The position numbers were made by a program, and so were the translations under genes. 64,000 nt of DNA from Salinibacterium sp. SWN248. Lineage in GTDB: Bacteria; Actinomycetota; Actinomycetes; Actinomycetales; Microbacteriaceae. Below the pieces are notes generated by a model that saw nothing but the letters and a program-made list of their open reading frames with translations, was not told the origin of the DNA and searched no databases. Positions 8,140 through 17,206 of the stretch are shown one piece after another (within the stretch, counting starts at the first letter, position 1; each line of letters opens with the position of its first letter). The DNA lies in the NCBI RefSeq assembly GCF_015864575.1, contig NZ_JADYWW010000002.1, positions 620,001 to 684,000 of the forward strand, read 5' to 3'.

Positions 8140-8174
8140 CGAAAGGCCCCACACTGTGCGCGCGGGGCCTTTCG
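8140..8174 (-). terminator. Intrinsic terminator of tRNA-Tyr
   Basis: CGAAAGGCCCC (8140-8150) is a perfect 11-bp inverted match to GGGGCCTTTCG (8164-8174) with a 13-base loop. It is just beyond the 3' end of tRNA-Tyr in its direction of transcription. No long T tract follows, which is common in actinobacteria. Confidence 0.75.
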
Positions 8175-8183
8175 GTATCTCGG

Positions 8184-8265
8184 TGGCGAGTGGGGGATTC
8201 GAACCCTCGAATGCGATGCAGTCTGATTTACAGTCAGATCCCTTTGGCCACTTGGGTAACTCGCC
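8184..8265 (-). tRNA. tRNA-Tyr (anticodon GTA)
   Basis: An 82-nt class II tRNA on the minus strand: acceptor GGCGAGT/ACTCGCC, anticodon arm TCTGA-CTGTAAA-TCAGA, a long variable arm, T arm GAGGG-TTCGAAT-CCCCC (one mismatch), discriminator A. No CCA encoded. Confidence 0.93.
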
Positions 8266-8387
8266 GAGACGCCTCCGGCCACATGTATTCATCTGACCGA
8301 ACGCGCTGAACCAGAATACAAGGAATCCGAGCTTCACGTGACCACTTCGCCAAAACTCGCCTGTGGGAGTTCCGGGCTGACCCCGGG

Positions 8388-8399
8388 TAGCATGGGCGC
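8388..8399 (+). promoter_or_regulatory. -10 element TAGCAT for leaderless yajQ
   Basis: TAGCAT at 8388-8393, then six bases, then the ATG at 8400. This spacing puts the transcription start on the initiation codon. No Shine-Dalgarno is present. Confidence 0.55.
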
Positions 8400-8888
8400 A
8401 TGGCTGATTCTTCGTTTGACATTGTGAGCAAAGTTGACCAAATGGAGGCGGAAAACGCCGTCAACCAGGCGCAAAAAGAGCTTGCTCAGCGTTACGACTT
8501 CAAGGGCGTAGGCGCCTCGGTGGAGTGGACTGGCGAGAGCCTCCTCCTCAAGGCGAGCGCTGAAGAGCGCGTGAAAGCGGTTCTTGAGGTGCTCGAGGCC
8601 AAGTTCATCAAGCGCGGTATCTCGCTTCGCAGCCTCGACGCGGGCGAGCCTTTCCCCAGCGGCAAGGAATACCGCATCGAGATCAGCCTCAAGAACGGCA
8701 TCTCGTCAGAAGACGCCAAGAAGATTTCGAAGATCATCCGCGACGAAGCTCCCAAGAGCGTCAAGTCGCAGATTCAGGGCGACGAACTGCGCGTGCAGTC
8801 GAAGAGCCGCGACGACCTTCAGGCCACGATGGCACTACTGAAGGGCAAAGACATCGAAGTCGCTCTCCAGTTTGTGAACTTCCGCTAA
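8400..8888 (+). CDS. yajQ: YajQ family cyclic-di-GMP-binding protein
   Basis: A 162-aa protein matching YajQ/DUF520 over its full length, two ferredoxin-like nucleotide-binding repeats. Seen: [21 protein letters not shown] at the N-terminus, RYDFKG near 32, and QFVNFR at the end, all family landmarks. Some members bind cyclic di-GMP and alter transcription; others have been linked to ATP/GTP or tRNA binding, so the ligand here is not certain. Leaderless start at 8400. The antiporter gene follows after 12 bases on the same strand. Confidence 0.93.
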   Translation: MADSSFDIVSKVDQMEAENAVNQAQKELAQRYDFKGVGASVEWTGESLLLKASAEERVKAVLEVLEAKFIKRGISLRSLDAGEPFPSGKEYRIEISLKNGISSEDAKKISKIIRDEAPKSVKSQIQGDELRVQSKSRDDLQATMALLKGKDIEVALQFVNFR

Positions 8889-8900
8889 GACTCCCCCAGC

Positions 8901-10100
8901 ATGGATGTTTTCCTGCTGATCTTTGCTGCGACCCTGCTGGTTGCGGTGCTGTTCTCTGCGCTCGCGGGGCGAACAGTACTGTCGGCCGCTGTGCTGTTTT
9001 TGGTTGTCGGCTTTGTGATCGGCTCGGAGACAACGGGCATCCTCGATATCGATTCGTCGTCGACCGAGGTCTCGACAATCGCCGAGATCGCACTCTTTGT
9101 AGTGCTGTTCACTGATGGCATGAAGATGGGCTGGGGTGACCTGCGCAAGGCGTGGCGACTTCCCGGTCGCGCTCTCGGGTGGGGTTTGCCTCTCACTCTC
9201 GGCATCACAGCGGTATTGGCGCATTTCATGCTGGGACTGGATTGGCCTGAAGCGTTACTGATCGGCGCGATCCTTGCCCCCACAGACCCGGTGTTCGCGG
9301 CCGCCCTTGTCGGCAACAAACAGGTGCCGGAGCGGTTGCGTCAGCTGCTGAATGTGGAGTCGGGCGTCAACGACGGTTTAGCGCTGCCCTTTGTGGTCGT
9401 GTTCTTGGCTGTCAGCTCGGGCTCAGAAGATTTGCACTTGGGCGAGCTGGGAATAGAACTTCTCGCGGGCACCGCCATCGGTATTGCGGTGCCGTGGATC
9501 GTCATCAAGGCCCTCCACACTCGGCTGTTTGCTGCTGCCGGCGTCTTCGAGCCGATCGTGCCGATCGCTATCGGCCTCTTGGTGTTCGCACTGGCAAGCT
9601 ATACCCACGCGAACCTCTTCTTGGCTGCGTTTGCCGCTGGTGTGATGGTGGCAACGGTGGGACAGAAGGAGCGCGAAGCCTTCGAGGAGTTCGGCGAGAT
9701 CATTTCCGAGCTTCTGAAACTCTTGGCGCTCATGGTCTTTGGCGCTCTCTTGTCGTTCAAGTTCTTGGGCGAAATCGCGTGGACGGGCTGGCTCTTCGCC
9801 GTGCTCGCGCTGATCGCTGCTCGCCCGATCGCGTTGTACTTCTCGTTCCTAGGCTCTGGCCTCTCCATGCGTGAACAGGTCGCCGCCATGTGGTTCGGGC
9901 CCAAGGGCTTCGCCTCAGTGGTGTACGTGCTTGTCGTGGTCTCGGCCGACATCCCTGCTGGCGACCTTATTTTCCACATCGTGGCGCTCACGATTGCGAT
10001 GTCGATCATCGCCCATTCGTCGACGGATGTCGTGGTGGCTCGATCGTTTGTCGAGCCCGATGAGACCCCGGCTTGGCAGGGCCCTCCCCCGCGCTGGTAG
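8901..10100 (+). CDS. Cation/proton antiporter, CPA1 (NhaP-like) family
   Basis: Integral membrane exchanger of about 12 helices and 399 residues. Seen: LFVVLFTDGMKMG near 70-82, LIGAILAPTDPVFAAALVG near 120-137 and the pore signature VESGVNDGLALPFVV near 152-166, which supply the Asp/Asn ion-binding residues of the CPA1 group. It probably exchanges Na+ or K+ for H+. It starts 12 bases after yajQ with no strong ribosome site, so it may be cotranscribed with yajQ. Confidence 0.85.
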   Translation: MDVFLLIFAATLLVAVLFSALAGRTVLSAAVLFLVVGFVIGSETTGILDIDSSSTEVSTIAEIALFVVLFTDGMKMGWGDLRKAWRLPGRALGWGLPLTLGITAVLAHFMLGLDWPEALLIGAILAPTDPVFAAALVGNKQVPERLRQLLNVESGVNDGLALPFVVVFLAVSSGSEDLHLGELGIELLAGTAIGIAVPWIVIKALHTRLFAAAGVFEPIVPIAIGLLVFALASYTHANLFLAAFAAGVMVATVGQKEREAFEEFGEIISELLKLLALMVFGALLSFKFLGEIAWTGWLFAVLALIAARPIALYFSFLGSGLSMREQVAAMWFGPKGFASVVYVLVVVSADIPAGDLIFHIVALTIAMSIIAHSSTDVVVARSFVEPDETPAWQGPPPRW

Positions 10101-10147
10101 CCGCCGCGTCACCGCGACCAGGCAGTCGGTTACTGGCGAGAACTCGG

Positions 10148-10159
10148 TAGACTTCGCCC
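10148..10159 (+). promoter_or_regulatory. -10 element TAGACT for leaderless cls
   Basis: TAGACT at 10148-10153 followed by exactly six bases and the ATG at 10160. The same TAGACT-N6-start arrangement occurs before the genes at 15019 (minus), 20186 and 56278. Confidence 0.6.
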
Positions 10160-11635
10160 ATGGACCTGAGCGGCATCGACTTCAGCTTTACAGCGGTACT
10201 AGCTGCCTTTCTTGTGCTTCTCGACTTCGTGATTCGGGTGCTGTCGCTCATCTACGTTCCGCGCAATCGGCGACCGCAAACCGCCATGGCGTGGCTGCTG
10301 GCTATCTTCTTCATTCCCTATGTCGGCATCCTGTTGTTCTTGATTTTCGGCAGCCGCAAGCTCCCCAAGGGGCGACGCGATAAGCAGTCCGAAATCAACC
10401 AGTTCATCGTCGAGTCCACGGAGGGCATGGACCAGGTCAAACAGGATCAACCATGGCCGCCATGGCTTGCTCCCGTGGTGGAGCTCAATCGCACGCTTGG
10501 CGCGATGCCTCTCGTGGGCGGCAACTCTGCAACGCTCTACTCCGACTATCAAGAATCGTTGGAGGCGATGACTGCAGCGGTCAACGATGCCAACAACTAC
10601 GTTCATGTTGAGTTCTACATTCTGAGTCTCGACCCCACCACTGCGCCATTCTTTGACGCGTTGGAAGCTGCCCACAACCGCGGTGTTCGGGTGCGCGTTC
10701 TGCTCGATCATCTGGCGTCGCTTCGCGCTCCCGGATACCTCACCACCATCCGTCGCCTCAAGAAAATCGGTTTGCAGTGGGAGGTCATGCTCCCCCTCCA
10801 GCCGCTCAAGTGGAAGTTTCAGCGCCCTGATCTGCGCAATCACCGCAAGCTGCTCGTCATCGACAACAAGCTTGCGTTCACGGGTTCTCAGAACATGGTC
10901 GATTCCACCTACAACAAGCGTGTGAACAAAAAGCGCGGATTGCAGTGGAAAGACCTCATGGTGCGTTTTGAGGGACCGATCGTTGCGGGAATCCATGCCC
11001 TCTTCATCACCGACTGGTACAGCGAAACCAACGAACTCTTAGTGCGTGAGGCGTCGCTGGCACCTCCCACCGCATCCACAGCGAGCCTCGATGCTCAGGT
11101 TGTGCCGAGCGGCCCTGGCTTCGAAGGAGAGAACAACCTGCGGCTGTTCAACTCGTTGCTCTATGCCGCTCAAGAGCGCGTGATCATCACGAGCCCGTAC
11201 TTTGTGCCCGACGATTCGATGCTCTACGCCATCACTACTGCCGCGCAGAGCGGTCTCGATGTGCAGCTCTTCGTCTCGGAGGTGGGCGACCAGGCTTTGG
11301 TTTATCACGCGCAACGCAGCTACTACGAGACGCTGCTTCGTGCCGGGGTAAGAATCTGGCTCTACCCCACCCCAACGGTGTTGCACGCCAAGCACTTCAC
11401 CATCGACGATCAAGTCGCGGTGATTGGCTCGAGCAACATGGACATGCGCTCGTTCAGCCTCAACCTTGAAATCTCGGTGATGGTTCGCGGGCCGGAGTTC
11501 ATCGCTGAGATGCGCGAGCTCGAGTCCGAGTATCGCGGTGTCAGCCGCGAACTCACCCTTGAGGAGTGGATGAAACGACCACGACGGTCCAAGGTGCTCG
11601 ATAACCTCGCGCGGCTCACCGCCGCCGTTCAGTAA
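10160..11635 (+). CDS. cls: Cardiolipin synthase, two-HKD phospholipase D type
   Basis: Membrane enzyme condensing phosphatidylglycerol, or PG with CDP-diacylglycerol, to cardiolipin. Two N-terminal transmembrane helices (about 8-31 and 41-63) precede two HKD motifs: H228-K230-D235 (NHRKLLVIDN) and H409-K411-D416 (LHAKHFTIDD), each followed by the G-S-N pattern. At 491 aa it is the usual length. The start at 10160 is supported by the -10 element six bases upstream. It ends 56 bases before the convergent fprA. Confidence 0.93.
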   Translation: MDLSGIDFSFTAVLAAFLVLLDFVIRVLSLIYVPRNRRPQTAMAWLLAIFFIPYVGILLFLIFGSRKLPKGRRDKQSEINQFIVESTEGMDQVKQDQPWPPWLAPVVELNRTLGAMPLVGGNSATLYSDYQESLEAMTAAVNDANNYVHVEFYILSLDPTTAPFFDALEAAHNRGVRVRVLLDHLASLRAPGYLTTIRRLKKIGLQWEVMLPLQPLKWKFQRPDLRNHRKLLVIDNKLAFTGSQNMVDSTYNKRVNKKRGLQWKDLMVRFEGPIVAGIHALFITDWYSETNELLVREASLAPPTASTASLDAQVVPSGPGFEGENNLRLFNSLLYAAQERVIITSPYFVPDDSMLYAITTAAQSGLDVQLFVSEVGDQALVYHAQRSYYETLLRAGVRIWLYPTPTVLHAKHFTIDDQVAVIGSSNMDMRSFSLNLEISVMVRGPEFIAEMRELESEYRGVSRELTLEEWMKRPRRSKVLDNLARLTAAVQ

Positions 11636-11691
11636 CGACAGCGGCACGTCACGCCGCATTCGGCTTTCCGTGGGCGATCGGCCCTGAACTG

Positions 11692-13050
11692 CTATTCCGA
11701 GTTAGTGGCTCTGGATGCCGCGATCATCTCGTCGCGGTCGACGAGCTTGATGCGCGCGCGGCCCTCAGGCTCACCGAGAGCGATCTCGTGGGCATCCAGC
11801 GACTGCCACCCCTGCAGGTTCGTGTACTCGACACCACGGCTCGTGAGGAGGTCGATGACCGACTGCTCATCGGGATGCTCGGGAGCCGACCAGTTGGCCT
11901 GATCATTCATGACGTGGCTGATGGTTTCCATCGCGTCAGACTTGGTGTGGCCGATGAGACCGACTGGCCCACGCTTGATCCACCCGGTCGCATAAACGCC
12001 ATTGACCTGTTCGTCGTTGTCGTCGATGACTTGACCCTCGCGGTTGGGGATCACTCCGCGGCGGTCGTCGAACGGGATGCCGTCAAGCGGTGATCCGAAG
12101 TAGCCGACAGCGCGATACAGGCTCTGAACCGCAACCTCACGGAACTCGCCGGTGCCGACCACTCCGCCTTCACCATCGGGCTTCGTGCGTTCGTAACGGA
12201 AGCCTTCAACGCGATCGGTGCCGAGCACCTCAACGGGGCCAGCGTAGAAGTGCAAGTGCAAGCGGCGGGATGCCGTGCCCTTTTCTTCGCCACGCCACTT
12301 CGTGAAGATGCGGTCGAGCACCATGATCTGTTTGTTGGATTCGATGGCCGCTTTCGAGGCAGCGTCGTAGTCGAAGTCTTCTTCGTACACGACGAGGTCG
12401 ACGTCGTTGAGTTCGCCGAGTTCGCGCAGTTCGAGCGGCGTGAACTTCACTTGCATCGGTCCACGGCGGCCGAAGACGTGCACGTCGGTCACGGGGCTCG
12501 ATTTAAGGCCCTCGTAGACGTTGGCGGGGATCTCTGTCGGCAGCAGGTCATCCGCGTGCTTAGCGAGCATTCTGGCGACGTCAAGGGCGACGTTTCCATT
12601 GCCGATGACGGCGGTCTCTTTCGCGTCGAGGGTCCACTCGCGCGGAACGTCGGGGTGACCGTCGTACCAGCTGACGAAGTCGGCGGCACCGTGGCTGCCT
12701 GGCAGCTCGATTCCGGGAATCGGCAGCGGGGCATCCCGCACAGCACCGGTCGAGAAGATCACGGCGTTGTAGTGCTTCTTGAGGTCGTCGAGCGTGATGT
12801 CGCGACCGTACGTGACATTGCCGAAGAGGCGGATGTTGCCGGTGTCGAGCACGTCGCGCAGCGCATTCACAATGCCTTTGATGCGCGGATGATCGGGCGC
12901 GACACCGTAGCGCACAAGACCGTATGGTGCCGGCAGTTGCTCGAACAGGTCAATCGACACTTCGAACTGTCGCTCCGCCTTCAGCAGGATGTCGGCAGCA
13001 TAGATTCCGGCGGGGCCAGCACCAACAATGGCGAGTCGCAGTTTGCTCAT
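11692..13050 (-). CDS. fprA: Ferredoxin/flavodoxin-NADP+ reductase, FprA type
   Basis: FAD enzyme of the glutathione-reductase/adrenodoxin-reductase fold, passing electrons between NADPH and ferredoxin. Seen: the FAD GxGxxG in VGAGPAGIYAAD (9-20), LVRYGVAPDHPRIKG near 46, the NADPH-binding VIGNGNVALDVARM near 147, FGRRGPMQVKFT near 193, and VYATGWIKRGPVGLIGHTK near 350. At 452 aa it matches mycobacterial FprA in length. The ATG at 13050 has GGAAAC upstream. It lies 56 bases before the polyprenyl synthase gene on the same strand. Confidence 0.93.
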   Translation of the reverse strand: MSKLRLAIVGAGPAGIYAADILLKAERQFEVSIDLFEQLPAPYGLVRYGVAPDHPRIKGIVNALRDVLDTGNIRLFGNVTYGRDITLDDLKKHYNAVIFSTGAVRDAPLPIPGIELPGSHGAADFVSWYDGHPDVPREWTLDAKETAVIGNGNVALDVARMLAKHADDLLPTEIPANVYEGLKSSPVTDVHVFGRRGPMQVKFTPLELRELGELNDVDLVVYEEDFDYDAASKAAIESNKQIMVLDRIFTKWRGEEKGTASRRLHLHFYAGPVEVLGTDRVEGFRYERTKPDGEGGVVGTGEFREVAVQSLYRAVGYFGSPLDGIPFDDRRGVIPNREGQVIDDNDEQVNGVYATGWIKRGPVGLIGHTKSDAMETISHVMNDQANWSAPEHPDEQSVIDLLTSRGVEYTNLQGWQSLDAHEIALGEPEGRARIKLVDRDEMIAASRATNSE

Positions 13051-13106
13051 CAGTTGTCGTTTCCGTTCATCTCGGGGCGCCCGGGGCGCGGGCGAGTATG
13101 GAGTAG

Positions 13107-14183
13107 TTAGTTCGAGCGTTCGACGACGTTTTCGGCGAAGCGCGTGAGTGCCTTCTTGACGGGACCATCGGGCAGCGGCGCAAGAGCGTCAACAGCTTCG
13201 CGACCCCAACGACGGGCTTCGTCCAACGTTTTCTTCGTGACGGGATGCTCGCGGAGCTCGGTCACGGCGGCATCGAGAGCTTCGTCGTCGCCTTCACCAT
13301 AGAAGTTGGCATTCACGTCGCGCTCAATGCGGGTCAACAACTCGGCAGCATCGCTGTTGGTGACGGCGAGCTCGCGCAGGTACAGCAACGGCAGCGTGGC
13401 AACGCCACTGCGCAGATCGGTTCCCGCCTGCTTGCCCGTCTTGCCGGTCTCATCAGACAGATCAATCACGTCATCGATGAGCTGGAAGGCGATGCCGACC
13501 TTTTCGCCGAACTCGCGAACCGGCTTCGTGTACTCCACCGGCGCATTCGAGAACATCACGCCAACCTCGGCGGCGGTCGCAATGAGCGACCCCGTCTTGT
13601 CGGCCAGTACCTGCAAGTAGTGCTCAACAGGGTTCTCGCCCGGCTTCGGGCCGAGAGTTTCGTGCAACTGCCCGAGACACAACCGCTCAAACGTATTCGC
13701 TTGCAACATCAGGGCCTCTTCGCCGAGACCCGCGACAAGCTTGCTGGCCCGGGCGAACAACAGATCGCCCGTGAGGATCGCCACGGAATTGCCCCACACA
13801 CTCTGAGCGCTCGGAACACCGCGGCGCAACTGCGCTTCGTCCATAACATCGTCGTGGTAGAGCGACGCGAGGTGAGTGATCTCTACGGCTTGAGCCGCCG
13901 TCACCACATCAGCGTTATTGCCCTCACCAAGCTGAGCCGTGAGCAGCGCAAGCACCGGACGCACGCGCTTGCCTCCCGCTTCGAGCAAGTAGCGACTCGT
14001 GGCATCCGCAACGTCGTCAGCAAAGGCCATGTGGGCCAAGAGGCCGGCCTCGACCTGATCGAGACCTTCCTCAATCGCGGCAGCAAAACGACGCTCATCG
14101 CTCGAGGCAAAGAGCTTCTCGCCCAAGCCCAGTGAGGAGCTCAGGGTGTTGCTGCGGCGAGCAGACGGAACACTCGGGTTCAC
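13107..14183 (-). CDS. Long-chain (E)-polyprenyl diphosphate synthase
   Basis: Makes the isoprenoid side chain, here most likely for menaquinone given its neighbours. Seen: AGGKRVRPVL near 70, the first Asp-rich motif in LYHDDVMDEAQLRRG (about 108-122), the second in FQLIDDVIDLSDETGK, and the KTG pair that binds diphosphate. Start: GTG at 14183 is preferred over TTG at 14189, but no clear ribosome site decides it. It is 27 bases after menG on the same strand, so probably one operon (menG then this gene). Chain length (7-10 units) cannot be judged securely. Confidence 0.9.
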   Translation of the reverse strand: MNPSVPSARRSNTLSSSLGLGEKLFASSDERRFAAAIEEGLDQVEAGLLAHMAFADDVADATSRYLLEAGGKRVRPVLALLTAQLGEGNNADVVTAAQAVEITHLASLYHDDVMDEAQLRRGVPSAQSVWGNSVAILTGDLLFARASKLVAGLGEEALMLQANTFERLCLGQLHETLGPKPGENPVEHYLQVLADKTGSLIATAAEVGVMFSNAPVEYTKPVREFGEKVGIAFQLIDDVIDLSDETGKTGKQAGTDLRSGVATLPLLYLRELAVTNSDAAELLTRIERDVNANFYGEGDDEALDAAVTELREHPVTKKTLDEARRWGREAVDALAPLPDGPVKKALTRFAENVVERSN

Positions 14184-14209
14184 TATCAACCGGTTTCTTT
14201 TGCGAAGCG

Positions 14210-15019
14210 CTACGGCTTCGGTGTGCTGTCAGAAGAGGTCTTGGGCGTCTTGGGCATAGTGATCGTCTTGATCGGACGAGTGGCATTGCCCTTGCGCTTA
14301 GCGACGGAGGCCAGCACTGTTTCATCAACAGGCTTGTGGCCACGGTGCATGGCAACGATGCCTGCGGTGAGATTGCGGTACGCGACGCGAGTGAACCCGG
14401 CAGCCCGAATCCACTGGCTGAGTTCGCCCTGGTCTGGCCACTCGCGAATCGACTCGGCGAGGTAGGTGTAGGCCTCAGGGTTCGAGCTTGAACGATCAGC
14501 AATGATCGGCATGACGCGGTTCAAATACGTGAAGTAACCGGCACGAACAATCGCGACGGGAGGCTTGGAGAACTCGGTAATCACCAGACGGCCACCGGGC
14601 TTGAGAACGCGGTACATCTCCGAAAGCGCTGCGCGCGGATCGTTGATGTTGCGCAGACCGAAGCTGATCGTGACGGCGTCGAACTCATTGTCGCCAAACG
14701 GCAACTGCTGAGCGTCGCCCTGAATGAACTCGATCTTCTTGTGACGCTTGCGGGCCTGTTCGACCATCCCGGTCGAAAAATCGAGACCCACAACGCGGGC
14801 ACCGTTGCGGTGCAAAGCTGCCGAGCTTGTGCCCGTGCCAGCCGCAATATCGAGGATGCGTTCGCCCGCTTCTGGGGCTACCGCGCGCACTGTTGCAGCG
14901 CGCCACAGCACCGCATTGCCGGCGGAAAGGACGTTATTTGTGCGGTCGTAGTGTTTTGCGACACCATCGAACATTCCGGCTACGTCTTCCGGTCGCTTGT
15001 TCATGTCAGCCTTACCCAC
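14210..15019 (-). CDS. menG: Demethylmenaquinone methyltransferase
   Basis: SAM-dependent C-methylation of demethylmenaquinone, the last pathway step. Seen: MFDGVAKHYDRTN near 17 (the UbiE/MenG entry motif), SAM motif I LDIAAGTGTSSAAL near 57, FGLRNINDPRAALSEMYRVLKPGG near 125, and SWxx-type C-terminal elements replaced by AYTYLAESI. The GTG at 15019 lies six bases after TAGACT, supporting a leaderless start; ATG at codon 6 is an alternative. The tail beyond residue 240 is basic and low in complexity. It diverges from menF. Confidence 0.93.
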   Translation of the reverse strand: MGKADMNKRPEDVAGMFDGVAKHYDRTNNVLSAGNAVLWRAATVRAVAPEAGERILDIAAGTGTSSAALHRNGARVVGLDFSTGMVEQARKRHKKIEFIQGDAQQLPFGDNEFDAVTISFGLRNINDPRAALSEMYRVLKPGGRLVITEFSKPPVAIVRAGYFTYLNRVMPIIADRSSSNPEAYTYLAESIREWPDQGELSQWIRAAGFTRVAYRNLTAGIVAMHRGHKPVDETVLASVAKRKGNATRPIKTITMPKTPKTSSDSTPKP

Positions 15020-15146
15020 ATCACTAGTCTAGGGCGCTCAGAGCGGATGCTCACTTTCCTGCCCGCAACTGACAGGTACTCTGATACTTGGGAGACATTG
15101 TTGGGGCACAAGCCGTCCGGTCACGGGCAGAATCGGAGAAGGTGCC

Positions 15147-16400
15147 ATGGCTAGCACCCATGCCGTCCTGAGCAGTGTTACGCGGCCAACTGCAGCCGTA
15201 GATCGACTACTCGACTGGATCACCCCGCAGCATCCTCTCGGCTTCATTCGCGATGGCGATGGGCTTGTCGGCATTGGCGAATTGCTGCGACTCGAGTTCC
15301 GCGGTGCCACCCGATTCACCGAGGCTGCAGCCGCCTGGAACGAGCTCTCGCGCACCGCCATCATCCACGACAGCGTGAAGAGAGCTGGCACCGGACTGAT
15401 CGCCCTCGGCAGCTTCGCGTTCGCCGATTCTTCGGATGCCGTGAGTGTGCTGATCATTCCCCGCATTGTTGTCGGGAGCCGCGACGGCATCCAATGGGTA
15501 ACCACCATCACTTCAGGAGAAGCCAGCGGCCTTCCCGTCACCTCGGATGGCCTTCCCTCGGCGCCCCACGAACCCGCCGGCGACCCCGTGCACATTTCTT
15601 TCATCCCCGGCGAGATGAGCGCGAAAGATTTCACCAGAACCGTTAAAGCTGCCCTGCGCGAGATCTCGCACGGCGCCGCAGCCAAGATCGTCATCGCGCG
15701 GGACCAACACGCTGCGCTGCCCGAGAACGCCGATCTACGCATCCCCCTGAGCGCCCTCGCCGCGCGCTACCCCGACACCTTCACCTTTGCCGTCGACGGA
15801 CTCATCGGCTCAAGCCCCGAAACCCTTGTGCGAGTGCAGAACGGCGCCGTCAGTGCGCGCGTGCTTGCTGGCAGTGCCGCGCGCGGCGGGGACCGCATCT
15901 CCGACGGGCGAGCCGCCGGAAGCCTCATGAACTCCCCCAAAGATCAGAAAGAACATGCGCTCGCGCTTGCCAGCGTCATGGATGCGCTCGCACCGCTCAG
16001 CAGCGAACTACATGCGGCATCCGCCCCCTTCACCCTTCAGCTGCCCAACCTGTGGCACCTCGCGACTGACATCGATGGCCGGCTCCGGGAGCACGCGAGT
16101 GCGCTCGACCTGATCGAGATTCTGCATCCGACCGCGGCCGTCGCTGGCACCCCAACGCCCGACGCCATCCGCATCATCGATGAACTCGAAGGATTCGACC
16201 GCGGGCGTTACGCCGGCCCTGTTGGTTGGGTGGATGCCCACGGCAACGGCGAATGGGCTGTTGCGTTGCGCTGCGCCCAAGTGACCGGCACGCGCATCAC
16301 GGCCTACGCCGGAGCAGGAATCGTGGCGGGCTCTGACGCCAAGAAAGAACTCGCCGAGACCGAACTGAAATTCCGCCCCATCGTCGAAGCTTTCGGCTAG
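15147..16400 (+). CDS. menF: Isochorismate synthase
   Basis: Converts chorismate to isochorismate, the committed step to menaquinone. It belongs to the chorismate-utilising family; the conserved C-terminal half contains FAVDGLIGSSPETLVRVQNG, VLAGSAARGGD, a DQKEHALALASVMDAL helix and LHPTAAVAGTPTPDA, and ends with RITAYAGAGIVAGSD. It is 417 aa. The ATG at 15147 has GGAGAAGG just upstream, a clear ribosome site. The men context favours MenF over a siderophore (EntC) enzyme. Confidence 0.92.
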   Translation: MASTHAVLSSVTRPTAAVDRLLDWITPQHPLGFIRDGDGLVGIGELLRLEFRGATRFTEAAAAWNELSRTAIIHDSVKRAGTGLIALGSFAFADSSDAVSVLIIPRIVVGSRDGIQWVTTITSGEASGLPVTSDGLPSAPHEPAGDPVHISFIPGEMSAKDFTRTVKAALREISHGAAAKIVIARDQHAALPENADLRIPLSALAARYPDTFTFAVDGLIGSSPETLVRVQNGAVSARVLAGSAARGGDRISDGRAAGSLMNSPKDQKEHALALASVMDALAPLSSELHAASAPFTLQLPNLWHLATDIDGRLREHASALDLIEILHPTAAVAGTPTPDAIRIIDELEGFDRGRYAGPVGWVDAHGNGEWAVALRCAQVTGTRITAYAGAGIVAGSDAKKELAETELKFRPIVEAFG

Positions 16401-16450
16401 CGACGCGGGCAAGCCGCCGCTGCCGCCTCCTCTGCTGCCGTCGCCGGACG

Positions 16451-17095
16451 CTAGGGCGCGATCTCGCGCAGTAGTTCATCCACACGTGCGCGGATCTCAT
16501 CGCGCACCCGTCGCACTCCGTCGAGGTCGAGGTCGGCAGGGTCAGTGAGCTGCCAATCGAGGTAGCGCTTGCCCGGGTAAATCGGGCAGGCGTCGCCGCA
16601 GCCCATCGTGATCACGGCATCCGCAGCACGCACGACATCGTCGGTGAGCGGCTTGGGAAAATCGTCGGTAAGGGCGATGCCCTCTTCTGCCATCGCATCG
16701 ACGACGAGAGACAGGATGCTCGCGCCCGGCTCTGATCCGGCGGAGCGCACGTGAACGCGCCCCTTGCCGAGCTCGCGAAGCCACGCTGCGGCCATCTGCG
16801 AGCGCCCGGAGTTCTGCACACAGACAAAGAGCACCTCAGGCACCGTCTTCGGAATCACGCCCTTCGCCTGAGCGAGAGCAGCGAGGCGGTCGTGCGCAAA
16901 GCGGTAGGCGAGGCTCGCTAGGTGCGTCGAAACTTTCGCGGTGCGCGCGAGCGCAGCGTAGGACTCGAAGAGAACGCGCTCGATGGTTTCCTCGCTCACG
17001 AGGCCGTCGTACTGCACCGCAAGACGTTCAGCGCCGCGGCGAAGAACGTCGTTGGGGTCAGTAAGCGGAAGTTGACCAGAAGATGGGGTGCGCAT
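16451..17095 (-). CDS. ArsC-like low-molecular-weight phosphatase/arsenate reductase
   Basis: The C-terminal domain is an LMW-phosphatase-fold arsenate reductase: the Cys-X5-Arg loop CVQNSGR (92-98), then GSEPG, MGCGDACPIYPGKRYLDW with two further cysteines, and DPADLDLDGVRRVRDEI. Residues 1-80 are the three-helix domain found in many actinobacterial versions (ESYAALARTAKVSTHLASLAYRFA). Such enzymes reduce arsenate with mycothiol or thioredoxin. No arsenic efflux gene or ArsR is adjacent, so a different oxyanion or phosphatase role is possible. The ATG at 17095 has GAGGAA seven bases upstream and is preferred over 17122. Confidence 0.85.
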   Translation of the reverse strand: MRTPSSGQLPLTDPNDVLRRGAERLAVQYDGLVSEETIERVLFESYAALARTAKVSTHLASLAYRFAHDRLAALAQAKGVIPKTVPEVLFVCVQNSGRSQMAAAWLRELGKGRVHVRSAGSEPGASILSLVVDAMAEEGIALTDDFPKPLTDDVVRAADAVITMGCGDACPIYPGKRYLDWQLTDPADLDLDGVRRVRDEIRARVDELLREIAP

Positions 17096-17113
17096 GATTC
17101 CTCGTTTCGCTTG

Positions 17114-17156
17114 AACACTCAAAGCATAGATGAACGTCTATGTATTTTCGAGTGTT
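17114..17156. promoter_or_regulatory. Nested palindrome, candidate operator of the arsC-like gene
   Basis: A perfect inner repeat CATAGA-N6-TCTATG (17125-17142) is enclosed by AACACTC (17114-17120) and GAGTGTT (17150-17156). The inner repeat lies 30 bases upstream of the ATG at 17095. Dyads of this size are typical of ArsR-type dimeric repressors. The repressor is not encoded next to it. Confidence 0.5.
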
Positions 17157-17206
17157 AGCGAGCAGATTCATTTCCCGTTCACGAACGGCCAGCCCCCACC
17201 AGCCGA

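Noticed and set aside
8126-8153. Upstream GTG start for the sodium channel at 8152
   Set aside because: It would place the start codon inside the perfect terminator stem of tRNA-Tyr; the 8125 start has a -10 at leaderless spacing.
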